A stretch of 64,000 bases of DNA from Acidimicrobiia bacterium (GCA_012959995.1 DUCC01000009.1:45910-109909); one strand, 5' to 3'; numbered from the stretch's first letter, positions 1 through 9,146 are shown. Notes: a model not told the origin generated them from the letters alone. A program made the numbers and translations.

Positions 1-450
1 GTTGCGGCGAAGAAAACGCCTGCTAAGAAAGCTGCGGCAAAGAAAACCCCGGCCAAGAAAGCTGTGGTAAAAACTCGTTTCGGCAAAGTCTTCCTTGACA
101 AGCAGAAAAAACTCCTCCTCGAAGAACGCAAGCGTTACGTAAAGAGCGCCGACATCCTCCAAGCCGAAGCCGACTCGCTTTTGGAAGGCCGCGAACCTGG
201 GGACGTTCAGTTTGATGAAGAATCCGGCGAAGGCGACTCAGTAGCGGTAGCCCGCGACCTCGACCTGGCCCTTAGCGCCCAAGCCCGCGATGCCGTAGAC
301 GCCATAGATGCAGCCCTTGAGCGCATCAAAAAGAAGACCTACGGTGTTTGCATCAAGTCAAGCAAACCGATCCCCAAAGAACGCCTTCAAGTCATTCCTT
401 GGGCCGCCGAACGAGTGGAGTACAAAGTCGGCGGACTAGGCACCCCCTAG
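1..450 (+). CDS. TraR/DksA-family protein, 5' partial, with Lys/Ala-rich N-terminus
   Basis: The reading frame is open from base 1 (GTT, not a start), so the N-terminus lies outside the window. The visible part begins with two copies of AAKKTPAKKA, a histone-H1-like basic stretch. It then shows the acidic helical region and C-terminal segment of the TraR/DksA family, whose members bind the RNA polymerase secondary channel or act as general transcription factors. The C-terminal zinc-finger region is degenerate: only the first of four expected cysteines remains (YGVCIKSS), and the later Cys-x2-Cys is replaced by RVEY. Zinc binding is therefore unlikely, although the surrounding IPKERL and IPWA residues are family-typical. 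It ends 11 nt before lspA and may be co-transcribed with it. Family assignment is good; the cellular role is inferred. Confidence 0.8.
   Translation, partial: VAAKKTPAKKAAAKKTPAKKAVVKTRFGKVFLDKQKKLLLEERKRYVKSADILQAEADSLLEGREPGDVQFDEESGEGDSVAVARDLDLALSAQARDAVDAIDAALERIKKKTYGVCIKSSKPIPKERLQVIPWAAERVEYKVGGLGTP
4..63 (+). repeat. two 30-bp tandem repeats encoding AAKKTPAKKA
   Basis: Bases 4-33 and 34-63 are near-identical 30-bp units differing at a few third-codon positions. Each encodes AAKKTPAKKA in the N-terminal tail of the DksA-like protein. More copies may lie left of the window. Confidence 0.85.
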
Positions 451-461
451 GCCTCTCCGCC

Positions 462-1007
462 ATGGTCGACATGAAAAAAATAAGCATTTGGGCCCCTGCG
501 GTCGCCGCCGGCAGTGCGGTGTTAATGAGCGACCAACTCAGCAAATGGTGGGCACTCTCTGCTCTCGACGAGCATCAGATAATAGATCTTTTTTGGACAT
601 TGCGGCTGCGTCTAGTTTTTAACACCGGAGCCGCTTTTAGCCAAGGAGAAGGCCTCGGCCCCATTTTTGCTGTCCTGGTACTCGTTGTTTTAATAGTGGT
701 AGCCCGACATGGCGCCAAACTCAATGACCCCCGTGCCCGGTTGGCCATAGGAATCATTACCGGCGGGGCCTTGGGCAACCTGGCTGACCGGCTCTTTCGC
801 TCCGACGGTTCATTTTTTAATGGAGCAGTAGTCGACTTTATTGACCTGCAATGGTGGCCGGTTTTTAACGTGGCCGATGCTGCGGTAGTGATGGGTGGGC
901 TGCTCATCATTTTGGTGGGAGTAGCCCACGACCGAACTCATGCCGGCCAAGGAACGCAAACCTCGCCAGAAACCTCTCCGGAAAGAGGTGCCACTCATGG
1001 CGACTGA
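462..1007 (+). CDS. lspA: lipoprotein signal peptidase (signal peptidase II)
   Basis: Membrane aspartic protease that removes signal peptides from prolipoproteins after lipidation. The 181-residue protein has four hydrophobic segments. It carries the family signatures FNTGAAFS near residue 55, GNLADRL (first catalytic Asp) near residue 105, and VVDFID followed by FNVADAAVV (second catalytic Asp) near residue 125. ATG 462 or 471 is the start; an upstream extension of the frame overlaps the preceding gene and lacks family similarity. Its end overlaps rluD by 11 nt, the common actinobacterial lspA-rluD pair. The C-terminus ends in a short hydrophilic tail. Confidence 0.95.
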   Translation: MVDMKKISIWAPAVAAGSAVLMSDQLSKWWALSALDEHQIIDLFWTLRLRLVFNTGAAFSQGEGLGPIFAVLVLVVLIVVARHGAKLNDPRARLAIGIITGGALGNLADRLFRSDGSFFNGAVVDFIDLQWWPVFNVADAAVVMGGLLIILVGVAHDRTHAGQGTQTSPETSPERGATHGD

Positions 1008-1935
1008 ACTCAGCGAAATAATCCCCGAAGCGTTAGCGGGCGAACGCCTCGACCGGGTGGTGGCTTTCATGGCCGACGTCAGCCGAAACCGGGCCGGCAC
1101 GGCCATCGACGAGGGGCTGGTAACCCTCAACGGAAAAGAAGCCACTGCTCGATCTCGTCGCGTAAATACCGGTGAAAAAATTGTTATCGAAAACCTGCAG
1201 CGAAGCCCCGAAGCCGGACCTACTCCGCAAGCCGAAATAGAAATACCTGTTTTGCACGCCGACGCCGAAATAATCGTGGTAAATAAGCCCGCCGGCTTGG
1301 TGGTGCATCCGGGGGCCGGCAACGAAACCGGCACCATGGTCAACGGTTTACTGGCGCAATGGCCAGAAATCTCTGGGGTGGGGTCCTCTGAACGGCCGGG
1401 CATCGTTCATCGACTCGACCGAGGAACCTCTGGCGTTTTGGTGGTCGCACGCACCCAACAGGCCTACCACCACCTAACAGAGCAACTGGCCGACCACAGC
1501 ATGGGGCGACGCTATAAAGCGCTCTGCTGGGGCCATTTTGAAGCGGCTAACGGGGTGGTCGACGCTCCCATTGGGCGTTCCGACAAAGATCGCACCCGGA
1601 TGGCCGTGGTAGCTGCTGGACGCCCCGCCCGTACCCATTACGAAGTACTTCAAGAATGGGAAAATCCTGAAGTCTCCTTGGCGGAATGCCAGTTAGAAAC
1701 CGGACGCACCCACCAGATCCGAGTACACCTCTCGGCCATTGGGCATGCCCTGGTGGGCGACGGCGCTTACGGCGGAGACCGCATCGGCTTGGACCTTGAT
1801 CGCCCTTTCCTCCATGCGGCGCATTTAGGTTTTGAACATCCCAACGGTTCAGGTTGGGTGTCGTTCGACGCAGAACTGCCTGATGATTTAGCAGACCTGC
1901 TTACTCAACTAAAAGAACCCGAGACGGATACTTAA
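997..1935 (+). CDS. rluD: RluD-family 23S rRNA pseudouridine synthase
   Basis: Isomerises uridine to pseudouridine in 23S rRNA (helix 69 in E. coli RluD). The 312-residue protein has an N-terminal S4 RNA-binding domain (about residues 10-75) and then the RluA/RluD catalytic domain. The catalytic motif HRLDRGTSG (about residues 140-148) contains the nucleophilic Asp, and RTHQIRVHL and GDGAYGG are also present. ATG 997 was chosen because a GGAAAGAGG ribosome-binding site sits just upstream and it overlaps the lspA stop. The 3' end overlaps the convergent Rrf2 gene by 4 nt. Confidence 0.93.
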   Translation: MATELSEIIPEALAGERLDRVVAFMADVSRNRAGTAIDEGLVTLNGKEATARSRRVNTGEKIVIENLQRSPEAGPTPQAEIEIPVLHADAEIIVVNKPAGLVVHPGAGNETGTMVNGLLAQWPEISGVGSSERPGIVHRLDRGTSGVLVVARTQQAYHHLTEQLADHSMGRRYKALCWGHFEAANGVVDAPIGRSDKDRTRMAVVAAGRPARTHYEVLQEWENPEVSLAECQLETGRTHQIRVHLSAIGHALVGDGAYGGDRIGLDLDRPFLHAAHLGFEHPNGSGWVSFDAELPDDLADLLTQLKEPETDT

Positions 1936-2372
1936 CTGGTTGGCCACTCTTGGTCGCCGCGAGCCATAGCCACGATGTCATGCAAACTAAACGAATCTAA
2001 ATAAGTCCGCATATGGGTACCGGCATCGGCCCAAATCGATAACAACACGCACTGCCCCTCATGGTCGCAAGCGCCCTCGGTATGCGGCTCGTTAAAATCG
2101 CCAGCCACAATTGGGCCATCGACGGCGGACACAATTTGTGATAACAAAATATCTTCCGGGGCTCGAGCCAACAAGTAGCCGCCACCCACGCCTCGTTTGG
2201 AACGCACCAAGCCAGCGCCTTTTAGCGCTAATAAAATTTGTTCAAGGTAAGGCTGAGGAAGATCGGTTTGATCAGCGATCTCGCGCACCGACCGCGGAAG
2301 ATCGCTTTCCTGAGCCAAAGCCAAGGAAAGTAAAGCACGGCTGGCGTAATCGCCACGAGTAGATACCTTCAC
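1932..2372 (-). CDS. Rrf2-family transcriptional regulator
   Basis: A 146-residue winged-helix regulator of the Rrf2 family (IscR, NsrR, RsrR relatives), whose members often sense redox state or nitric oxide through an Fe-S cluster. The N-terminal HTH matches the family (KVSTRGDYASRALLSLA, then LPQPYLEQILLALKGAGLV, then RGVGGGYLLAR). Only two cysteines are present, Cys102 and Cys108 in GACDHEGQC; the third cysteine of IscR is missing, so any cluster would need a different ligand. The GTG start lies 8 nt behind TAGTAT on the same strand. It is divergent from the phosphodiesterase gene at 2411, 38 nt away, which it could regulate. Targets are unknown. Confidence 0.88.
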   Translation of the reverse strand: MKVSTRGDYASRALLSLALAQESDLPRSVREIADQTDLPQPYLEQILLALKGAGLVRSKRGVGGGYLLARAPEDILLSQIVSAVDGPIVAGDFNEPHTEGACDHEGQCVLLSIWADAGTHMRTYLDSFSLHDIVAMARGDQEWPTS

Positions 2373-2403
2373 GCCTACCGATACTAGACGGCGAATAACT
2401 CGC

Positions 2404-2409
2404 TACGGT
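2404..2409 (+). promoter_or_regulatory. -10-like box TACGGT for the 2411/2417 gene
   Basis: TACGGT lies 7 nt before ATG 2417 (and 1 nt before ATG 2411). This fits a leaderless transcript starting at ATG 2417 and argues mildly for the second ATG as start. Confidence 0.35.
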
Positions 2410-2410
2410 C

Positions 2411-3526
2411 ATGTTCATGAACTCGGCTTCTTATGCTTCTCCGGTTTTGCCCGACTTTGCTGGCGGTTGCCTTACCGGTTTGGTCCCCGCATTGGTGGAA
2501 GGCGACACCTCGCCTGCCTGGATAGCCGCCGAAGTATTGGAAGCCCAACAAATAATTTTGTTAGTTCTGGACGGTTTAGGTTGGCACCAGTTGCAGGAGC
2601 GAACCCATATAGCTCCTACGCTCAGCGGCCTCTCGGGCGGAGCGATCACCACGGTGGCCCCCAGCACCACGGCGGCGGCCCTGACCTCTATAACCACCGG
2701 AAAGCCGCCAGGAGAACACGGCCTGGTTGGTTACCGCATGCCAATAAATGGAAAAATTTTAAACACTCTGCGCTGGTCAACCGGCCAAGGTGATGCACAA
2801 AAACAAATCATCCCCACGGAAATTCAACCCTGTTTGGCTTTCGGCGGGCAATGGCCGCCAGTGGTAAGCCAAAAGAAATTTTCTCATTCCGGCTTCACCT
2901 TGGCCCATATGACCAACACCCGGCAAGTGGGTTACGAAAACCGACAAGGCCTCGTAGATGGCGTAGTGGAACAAATCAACAACGGGGAGCCCTTCGTCTA
3001 CGCCTACTGGGATCGCATCGACCAGATGGGCCACGAGTTTGGTTTTGGTGACCAATACTGCGAAGAATTAGCTGCTTGCGACAAAATGATTACTGAACTG
3101 ATTAACCGCTTGAACCCGGGGGTGGCTTTGCTGGTGACTGCCGATCACGGGCAAGTGGAAGTCGGGGACCGCATGTTGGACCTTCCCCCAGAAGTTACCA
3201 AACTCATCGACGGGCAAAGCGGCGAAGCCCGCTTCCGATGGCTACATGCCCGTTTGGGAAGCAGTCAAGAACTCTACGCGGCAGCAACCGAAGCTTTCGC
3301 CGACGTGGCATGGGTGGTTACTGCTGAGCAAACGGTGCGCCAAGGCTGGTTTGGCCCGCAGGTGACCGAAGCGGCGCGCTCTCGATTAGGAGATATTGCG
3401 TTGGTCGCCCGAGACCCGGTGGGCTTTCGTGATGCGGCAGAGGTCATGTCCATTGAGTTAATCGGACGCCACGGCTCGCTTACCGCAGAAGAAATGCTGG
3501 TACCGGCAATAAGTGTGGTGACCTGA
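2411..3526 (+). CDS. alkaline-phosphatase-superfamily phosphodiesterase / nucleotide pyrophosphatase
   Basis: A 371-residue protein (369 if ATG 2417 is used) of the type I phosphodiesterase/nucleotide pyrophosphatase family, a two-metal hydrolase fold. Visible elements are the first metal Asp in LLVLDGLGW (about residue 54), the nucleophile Thr region TTVAPSTTAAALTS (about residues 80-93), the second metal site in DRIDQMGHEFG (about residue 200), and TADHGQVE (about residue 245). No signal peptide or membrane anchor is evident, so it is probably cytosolic. It is preceded divergently by an Rrf2 regulator and followed after 37 nt by bpa. The substrate cannot be told from sequence. Confidence 0.82.
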   Translation: MFMNSASYASPVLPDFAGGCLTGLVPALVEGDTSPAWIAAEVLEAQQIILLVLDGLGWHQLQERTHIAPTLSGLSGGAITTVAPSTTAAALTSITTGKPPGEHGLVGYRMPINGKILNTLRWSTGQGDAQKQIIPTEIQPCLAFGGQWPPVVSQKKFSHSGFTLAHMTNTRQVGYENRQGLVDGVVEQINNGEPFVYAYWDRIDQMGHEFGFGDQYCEELAACDKMITELINRLNPGVALLVTADHGQVEVGDRMLDLPPEVTKLIDGQSGEARFRWLHARLGSSQELYAAATEAFADVAWVVTAEQTVRQGWFGPQVTEAARSRLGDIALVARDPVGFRDAAEVMSIELIGRHGSLTAEEMLVPAISVVT

Positions 3527-3549
3527 CCCGCACTGCGGGTTCAGTGGCG

Positions 3550-3555
3550 TAGAGT
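3550..3555 (+). promoter_or_regulatory. -10-like box TAGAGT before bpa
   Basis: TAGAGT lies 8 nt before the bpa ATG at 3564. No Shine-Dalgarno sequence is obvious in between, consistent with a leaderless or near-leaderless transcript. Confidence 0.4.
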
Positions 3556-3563
3556 CAGTTTCA

Positions 3564-4064
3564 ATGGAATCTCAAGGCGAAAAAAACAGCAACCTCGAAC
3601 TCCCGGAAATAATTTCGGCACCCGAGTCGAGTGAAGAAAAAACGGCTGACCAACAACCCGGTGAAGTGATCGAACAACCAGCCAAGGTCATGCGGGTAGG
3701 CACCATGATGCGCCAACTCCTCGAAGAGGTGCGTTCCGCCACCTTGGACGAAGCCAGCCGAGGGCGGCTAAAAGAAATATTCGAAAGCGCCGTAGAAGAA
3801 ATCGGTTCAACCCTTACCGATGACCTACGGGCCGAACTTGATCGCCTGGTCTTGCCCTTTGCCGACGAAGCACCCAGCGCCGCCGAACTGCAGATTGCTC
3901 ACGCCCAACTGGTGGGCTGGCTAGAGGGCTTAGTACAGGGCATACAAGCCACCTTGTTTGCCCAGCAACTCGAAATGCAACAACAACTGGCCGGCATGCG
4001 CGTCGGTGAAATCGGCACCGGAGAAGAGCACAATCCCGAACGCCCCCACGGCAGCTACCTCTAA
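3564..4064 (+). CDS. bpa: bacterial proteasome activator Bpa (PafE-like)
   Basis: ATP-independent ring-forming activator of the actinobacterial 20S proteasome (Mycobacterium Rv3780, DUF2587 family), which opens the gate for unfolded substrates. The 166-residue protein has a disordered acidic N-terminus (about residues 1-40), a helical core beginning at VMRVGTMMRQLLEEVRSA and ending at the Gln-rich helix near residue 145, and a flexible tail. The extreme C-terminus is Gly-Ser-Tyr-Leu, equivalent to the Gly-Gln-Tyr-Leu tail that docks into proteasome alpha-ring pockets. No proteasome subunit gene lies in the window, but this protein implies one elsewhere. Confidence 0.9.
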   Translation: MESQGEKNSNLELPEIISAPESSEEKTADQQPGEVIEQPAKVMRVGTMMRQLLEEVRSATLDEASRGRLKEIFESAVEEIGSTLTDDLRAELDRLVLPFADEAPSAAELQIAHAQLVGWLEGLVQGIQATLFAQQLEMQQQLAGMRVGEIGTGEEHNPERPHGSYL

Positions 4065-4128
4065 GTCGGATAATTCTTTTCTATGAACCGGTTAACTGTT
4101 TCGTTATCTGATAAACCATCAGGCACCC

Positions 4129-7100
4129 ATGGCTGACTCTTTTACCCACCTCCACGTCCACACCGAGTACTCCATGCTGGACGGTGCAGCTCGCATCGAT
4201 GACCTGGTGACCGCGGCGGTAGCCGACGGACAGAGCGCTTTGGGGATCACCGACCACGGCAACATGTATGGAATTTTGGACTTCTACCGGGCCTGCCACG
4301 CACAAGGGGTGAAACCCATTTTGGGCACTGAAGCGTACATGGCCTACGACTCTCGACATGAGCGCCCCTCACGAAGAGGCCGAGTGGACGACTCAGGCGG
4401 CGACACCGGCAAAGGTCGCAAACTTTACTACCACCTGACCTTGTTGGCCGAAAACCAAACGGGCTACCGCAACCTTATTCAGGTCGCCAGCCGGGCCTTC
4501 ATGGAGGGCTACTACTACAAGCCTCGAGTGGATTGGGAAGTCCTGTCCGACCACCATGAAGGCCTGATTGCCACCACCGGTTGTCTCGGTGGGCAAGTAC
4601 TACAGGCCCTGATGGCCGACGATTATGAAGGCGCCAAAGCAAAAGCTGCCCGGCTGCAAGACATTTTTGGCCGAGAAAGCCTGTTCGTGGAGCTCCAAGA
4701 CCACGACATTCCCGAACAACACCGCACCAACCCGCAGCTCATCAAATTGGCCAAAGAAATTGGCGCCCCTTTGCTGGCCACCAACGACAGCCACTACACC
4801 CACCAGCACGACGCCAAAAACCATGATGCGTTGCTGTGTGTGCAAACCAGTTCGTTAATGAAAGACCCCAACCGTTTCAAATTCCACGGCGACCAGCACT
4901 ACCTCAAATCTGCTTACGAAATGCGCAACCTTTTTTCCGAAGTACCGGAATCCTGTGACAACACGCTGCTTATCGCCGAACGCGCCAACGTTGAAATTGA
5001 GTTCGGCAACCCGCAACTCCCGGACTTCCCTATCCCCGAAGGGTTCGACGACGACGACGCCTACCTCGAGCACCTGACCCTGAGCGGAGCAAAAAAACGC
5101 TGGGGCGACCAACTGCCCGAAAAAGTGACCGACCGCTTGGTCTACGAACTACGGGTCATTCGCGACATGGGGTTCTCCTCGTATTTCCTAATTACTTGGG
5201 ACCTCATTCGCTACGCCCGAGATCGCGGCATTCGGGTGGGTCCGGGCCGAGGAAGCGCCGCCGGTTGCGCCGTGGCCTATTGCCTGCAAATCACCGACCT
5301 CGACCCTATTCGTTACGATCTCTTGTTTGAGCGTTTCTTAAACCCCGGCCGAGCCTCTATGCCCGACATTGACATGGACTTTGACTCCCGCTACCGAGAC
5401 GAGTTGATTCGCTACGCCGCCGATAAATACGGCCGCGACCACGTAGCCCAAATCGTTACATTTTCTCAAATTAAAGCGCGTGCTGCGGTACGAGATGCCG
5501 CCCGAGTACTGGACTTTCCCTACGCCATGGGAGACAAAGTCGCCAAAGCTATGCCTCCGTTGATTATGGGCCGAGACACACCGCTGGCCGCCTGCCTAGA
5601 AGAAGTCGAAGAACACCGAGGTGGCTACAAAATGGCTACCGAATTGCGTGAAATGTACGAAACGGACGAAAACGTTCGCCAAATCATTGATGTCGCCAAA
5701 GGCCTCGAAGGGATGCGGCGTCAAGACGGTATTCATGCCGCCGCCGTGGTGATTACCAAACAACCACTCACCGACTATCTGCCCATCCAACGAAAACCAG
5801 AATCCGGCCAAGACCCAGACCTCGCTCCGGTAGTTACTCAATACGAAATGCACGGTGTGGAAGACTTAGGCCTCCTCAAAATGGACTTTTTGGGCCTCCG
5901 CAACCTTGACGTCATTACTGACACCTTGCTGCTGATTAAAAAAACCCGTGGAGAAACGGTCGACATAGACAACGTTGACCTCAAAGACGAAGAAACCTTT
6001 GCCTTATTGGCCGCCGGCGATTCCATCGGGGTGTTCCAATTGGAATCCACCCCAATGCGGGCTTTGATGCGGTCGCTGGCCCCCAACAGTTTCGAAGACG
6101 TCGCCGCTTTGGTGGCCCTGTACCGGCCCGGCCCTATGGCCGCCAACATGCACAACGACTATGCCGACCGAAAAAACAAGCGACAAAAAGTTACCTATTT
6201 TCACCCAGATGCCGAAGAAATTTTAGGCGACACCTACGGGCTCATGATTTACCAAGAATCAGTGATGCGGGTGGCACAAAAGTTCGCCGGTTACTCCTTG
6301 GCTCAAGCAGACAACCTACGGAAAGCTTGTGGCAAAAAAGTTCGCTCTTTGATGCAAGAAGAACGCCAAGGCTTTGTCCAGGGCTGCGAAGCCACTGGTT
6401 ACGGTGCTGAACTTGGCGAAGAACTTTTCGACGTGATCGAACAGTTCGCAGACTACGCCTTTAACAAGAGCCACTCTTACGGTTACGGCTTGATTGCTTA
6501 CCAGATCGCTTATTTAAAAGCCCACTATCCGGTGGAGTACTTAGCCGCTTTGCTGACCAGTGTGAAATCGAATCTTGATAAAGCGGCGGTCTACCTCAAC
6601 GAATGCCGCATCCTAGATATTGAGGTAGGGGTTCCCGACATCAACCTGGCCCATAGCGACTTTCACGCCGTGCCTGCGCTTGATGACCTAGAGGCTAAGG
6701 ACCGCATTGTTTTCGGCTTGTCGGCGGTAAGAAACGTGGGGGAGGGCTTGGTTTCTTTAATGGTGGCCGAACGAGAAGAAAACGGCCCCTTCGTGGATTT
6801 CTACGACTTTGCGGAGCGTTGCAACCAAACCGTGCTCAACAAGCGCTCGATCGAATCGTTGATCAAAGCCGGAGCTTTCGACAGCCTGGGGCATGCCCGC
6901 CAAGGATTGTTGCTGGCCTTCGAATCCATTGTGAACCACACCTTGGCCCGGCGCCGGGAGCACGATATGGGAGTAATGTCGCTCTTCGGCGAAGCTAACG
7001 ACGGCCCGGCTTTTGATGAGCGAGAACCCATCACCGATCTCGAATTTGAAAAAATGGTCCGCCTGTCTTTCGAAAAAGAAATGCTGGGCCTCTACGTCTC

Positions 7101-7671
7101 CGACCACCCATTGATGGGCATCGAAGGCGCTCTGCGGAGACGGGCCGATGTTTCGGTTGCAGACATGCTTGAACAAGAAGAGGGAGCGTTCCGCACGGTG
7201 GGCGGGGTTATCACCAACCTCGACAAAAAATGGACACGAGCGGGCAAACTCATGGCGGTGTTCCAGTTAGAAGATTTAGGGGGCGCTGTGGAGGTGGTGG
7301 TGTTCCCCAACAATATGGAGACCCACGGCCACAAGCTAGAAGATGACCGGATTGTCTTGGTAAAAGGCCGCATTGACGTGCGTGACGATACGCCCAAGAT
7401 GATCTGTCAGGACTTAGAAATCTTTACCCCCGCAGAAGTAGACGAAGCACGGCCGCTGCGGGTGAAGCTCCCCTTATCCCAAGTTAACGAAGAAATGATC
7501 GACCACTTAAAAGATCTTTTTAAAGCCCACCCCGGAAACTCGGAAGTCTTTTTGCATCTCGGAGAGCGACAAGTGCTGCGCCTACCAACTGATTTTGCGG
7601 TTAACCCGGCCGGGGGACTGGTAGCAGAACTGCGAGTTTTGTTAGGTGCCGAAGCAGTAGTTATCGGCTGA
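4129..7671 (+). CDS. dnaE: DNA polymerase III alpha subunit
   Basis: Replicative C-family DNA polymerase, 1180 residues, full length for DnaE1. The N-terminal PHP domain starts with HLHVHTEYSMLDGA (residues 7-20) and continues with TDHGNMYG. The polymerase core has GPGRGSAAG (about residue 370), the catalytic pair in PDIDMDF (residues 412-418) and the third Asp in LKMDFLGLRN (Asp586). Helix-hairpin-helix, OB-fold and C-terminal domains follow; the OB-fold covers GAFRTVGGVITNL to the DVRDDTPKM region. It stands alone with 64 nt before it and 170 nt after it, and no repair-type signatures suggest DnaE2. Confidence 0.97.
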   Translation: MADSFTHLHVHTEYSMLDGAARIDDLVTAAVADGQSALGITDHGNMYGILDFYRACHAQGVKPILGTEAYMAYDSRHERPSRRGRVDDSGGDTGKGRKLYYHLTLLAENQTGYRNLIQVASRAFMEGYYYKPRVDWEVLSDHHEGLIATTGCLGGQVLQALMADDYEGAKAKAARLQDIFGRESLFVELQDHDIPEQHRTNPQLIKLAKEIGAPLLATNDSHYTHQHDAKNHDALLCVQTSSLMKDPNRFKFHGDQHYLKSAYEMRNLFSEVPESCDNTLLIAERANVEIEFGNPQLPDFPIPEGFDDDDAYLEHLTLSGAKKRWGDQLPEKVTDRLVYELRVIRDMGFSSYFLITWDLIRYARDRGIRVGPGRGSAAGCAVAYCLQITDLDPIRYDLLFERFLNPGRASMPDIDMDFDSRYRDELIRYAADKYGRDHVAQIVTFSQIKARAAVRDAARVLDFPYAMGDKVAKAMPPLIMGRDTPLAACLEEVEEHRGGYKMATELREMYETDENVRQIIDVAKGLEGMRRQDGIHAAAVVITKQPLTDYLPIQRKPESGQDPDLAPVVTQYEMHGVEDLGLLKMDFLGLRNLDVITDTLLLIKKTRGETVDIDNVDLKDEETFALLAAGDSIGVFQLESTPMRALMRSLAPNSFEDVAALVALYRPGPMAANMHNDYADRKNKRQKVTYFHPDAEEILGDTYGLMIYQESVMRVAQKFAGYSLAQADNLRKACGKKVRSLMQEERQGFVQGCEATGYGAELGEELFDVIEQFADYAFNKSHSYGYGLIAYQIAYLKAHYPVEYLAALLTSVKSNLDKAAVYLNECRILDIEVGVPDINLAHSDFHAVPALDDLEAKDRIVFGLSAVRNVGEGLVSLMVAEREENGPFVDFYDFAERCNQTVLNKRSIESLIKAGAFDSLGHARQGLLLAFESIVNHTLARRREHDMGVMSLFGEANDGPAFDEREPITDLEFEKMVRLSFEKEMLGLYVSDHPLMGIEGALRRRADVSVADMLEQEEGAFRTVGGVITNLDKKWTRAGKLMAVFQLEDLGGAVEVVVFPNNMETHGHKLEDDRIVLVKGRIDVRDDTPKMICQDLEIFTPAEVDEARPLRVKLPLSQVNEEMIDHLKDLFKAHPGNSEVFLHLGERQVLRLPTDFAVNPAGGLVAELRVLLGAEAVVIG

Positions 7672-7840
7672 ATCAACCAAGCTAATTTTGGGGGGTTGGT
7701 AACGTGGACTCAACACGGCAGGCTTAAGAAGACAAAATTGGCCTTTAAGCGAGCATTTCGTTATGAACTGCTCCTTTAATCAAGCGAATGACAGATTCCC
7801 CAAAGACGATAAACCCTAAACCGGGTGGAGGTTGTGACCA

Positions 7841-8512
7841 ATGGCTGCTATTGAGGTAGAGACCCAAGACTGTTCCATGCTCGGTGATGCCGAAATTGAA
7901 GAAATGGCTGACCTGTGTGTTGAGGGAGCGAATGCTTTCGAAATTGGCTTGATCTCAAAGCAAACCGAAGCCTGGGTGCTGGCCACCACTGCACGAGAAA
8001 ACGGCCGACTGAAAGGCTTCGCCCTGTGCACGTTAGAACGCATCGGCGGCACCCCCAGCGTGATCATCGGCATGGCGTCAATCCATCCCACCTCGCGACG
8101 CAACACCGTGCTGCGGGCCGTGATTAACGAACTCCAATGCCGGGCCGTTATGGCTTTTCCTGACGAAGATGTTGTCTTCGGCGCTCGTTTCAATAGCCCC
8201 GAGGCCCTAGAGGCCTATCGCTCGTTAAGCGATTTGATTCCTCGGCCAGATCATCGGGCCACCGGGGAAGAACGAGCTTGGGGACGCCGCTTTGTTAAGC
8301 GTTTTGGTTTGCCTTCCGCCTCCTACGACGAACGCGCTTTTGTCACCACCGGTGACGGCTCGGCCCCCTGCGTATTTGACCATGTCTCGTTGAAACCAGA
8401 GAGTGTCGACCCAGAAATTGCTGCCATTTTTAAGAAACTGAAAACAAAGCGTGGCGACTCGGTGGTGTCTTGGGGTTGGGCCATGTCTGAGGACCTCGAA
8501 AAACTCGCCTAG
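7841..8512 (+). CDS. hypothetical protein, possibly GNAT-like
   Basis: A 223-residue protein that I do not recognise. The middle contains GFALCTLERIGGTPSVIIGM followed by SRRNTVLRAVINELQ, which resembles the beta4-beta5 and following helix of a GNAT acetyltransferase, but the Q/RxxGxG/A acyl-CoA loop is not clear. The C-terminal part is basic and has no signature. The coding frame is well supported by length and by tight linkage to the next gene (4 nt between stop and ATG). A GGTGGAGG ribosome-binding site lies about 12 nt before ATG 7841. Confidence 0.6.
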   Translation: MAAIEVETQDCSMLGDAEIEEMADLCVEGANAFEIGLISKQTEAWVLATTARENGRLKGFALCTLERIGGTPSVIIGMASIHPTSRRNTVLRAVINELQCRAVMAFPDEDVVFGARFNSPEALEAYRSLSDLIPRPDHRATGEERAWGRRFVKRFGLPSASYDERAFVTTGDGSAPCVFDHVSLKPESVDPEIAAIFKKLKTKRGDSVVSWGWAMSEDLEKLA

Positions 8513-8516
8513 AAGT

Positions 8517-9146
8517 ATGCAAAGCGCAGGTGGTGCGACACCGGGGGTTGCACAAGCCTTGGCCGCTCGCCGGAGTTGCCGCAATTACCGGCCCGACCCA
8601 CTGCCCAGTGAATTACTAAACGGACTGATTGATCAAGCGCGCCGAGCCCCCACCGCAGGGAATTGTCAAGGGGTAGAATTTTTGGTCCTTGACCAGCCTG
8701 ACCAAGTGGCTGCTTATTGGGAAATCACCTTGTCGGAGGAAAGAAAAAAAGCCTTCCCTTGGCCAGGCCTTCTACTTGCTCCTGCTTTGGTTGTTCCATA
8801 TGGGATGCCTAGCCGCTATCTCGAGCGATACCGCGAACCCGACAAAGCAATGGCCGAAATGGGAGAAAACATCGAACAATGGCCAGTGCCTTACTGGCTG
8901 GTAGACGGGGCAGCAGCAGCCATGGCCTTACAACTTTTGGTTGTGGAAGCCGGTTTGGACTGCTGCTTCTTCGGGCAATTCAGCCATGAAAAAAATATTG
9001 CCGACCGATTCGGCGTGCCCCAAGAGGCCGTGGCTGTCGGCACCTTGGCTATCGGCTATGCCGCCGATGATCGCCCCAGCAAGTCAACAAAGCGCCCCCG
9101 CCGCCCTCTGGCAGAAGTACTGCATAACGGCCGCTGGGGCCGTTAG
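8517..9146 (+). CDS. nitroreductase-family FMN oxidoreductase
   Basis: A 209-residue flavoprotein of the nitroreductase superfamily (FMN, NAD(P)H-dependent). The N-terminus has the typical [13 protein letters not shown] (phosphate and FMN-binding arginines, residues 19-31) and [11 protein letters not shown] (residues 42-52). The C-terminal half has [18 protein letters not shown] and a [17 protein letters not shown] segment that closes the FMN site. ATG 8517 was chosen because it directly follows the preceding stop; a longer frame starting at 8451 would overlap that gene. The end overlaps the convergent DUF255 gene by 4 nt. The physiological substrate is unknown. Confidence 0.85.
   Translation: MQSAGGATPGVAQALAARRSCRNYRPDPLPSELLNGLIDQARRAPTAGNCQGVEFLVLDQPDQVAAYWEITLSEERKKAFPWPGLLLAPALVVPYGMPSRYLERYREPDKAMAEMGENIEQWPVPYWLVDGAAAAMALQLLVVEAGLDCCFFGQFSHEKNIADRFGVPQEAVAVGTLAIGYAADDRPSKSTKRPRRPLAEVLHNGRWGR

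Noticed and set aside
810-1403. Long minus-strand open frame across lspA and rluD
   Set aside because: It is a shadow of two well-supported plus-strand genes, has no recognisable domain, and its composition reflects the complement of those genes.
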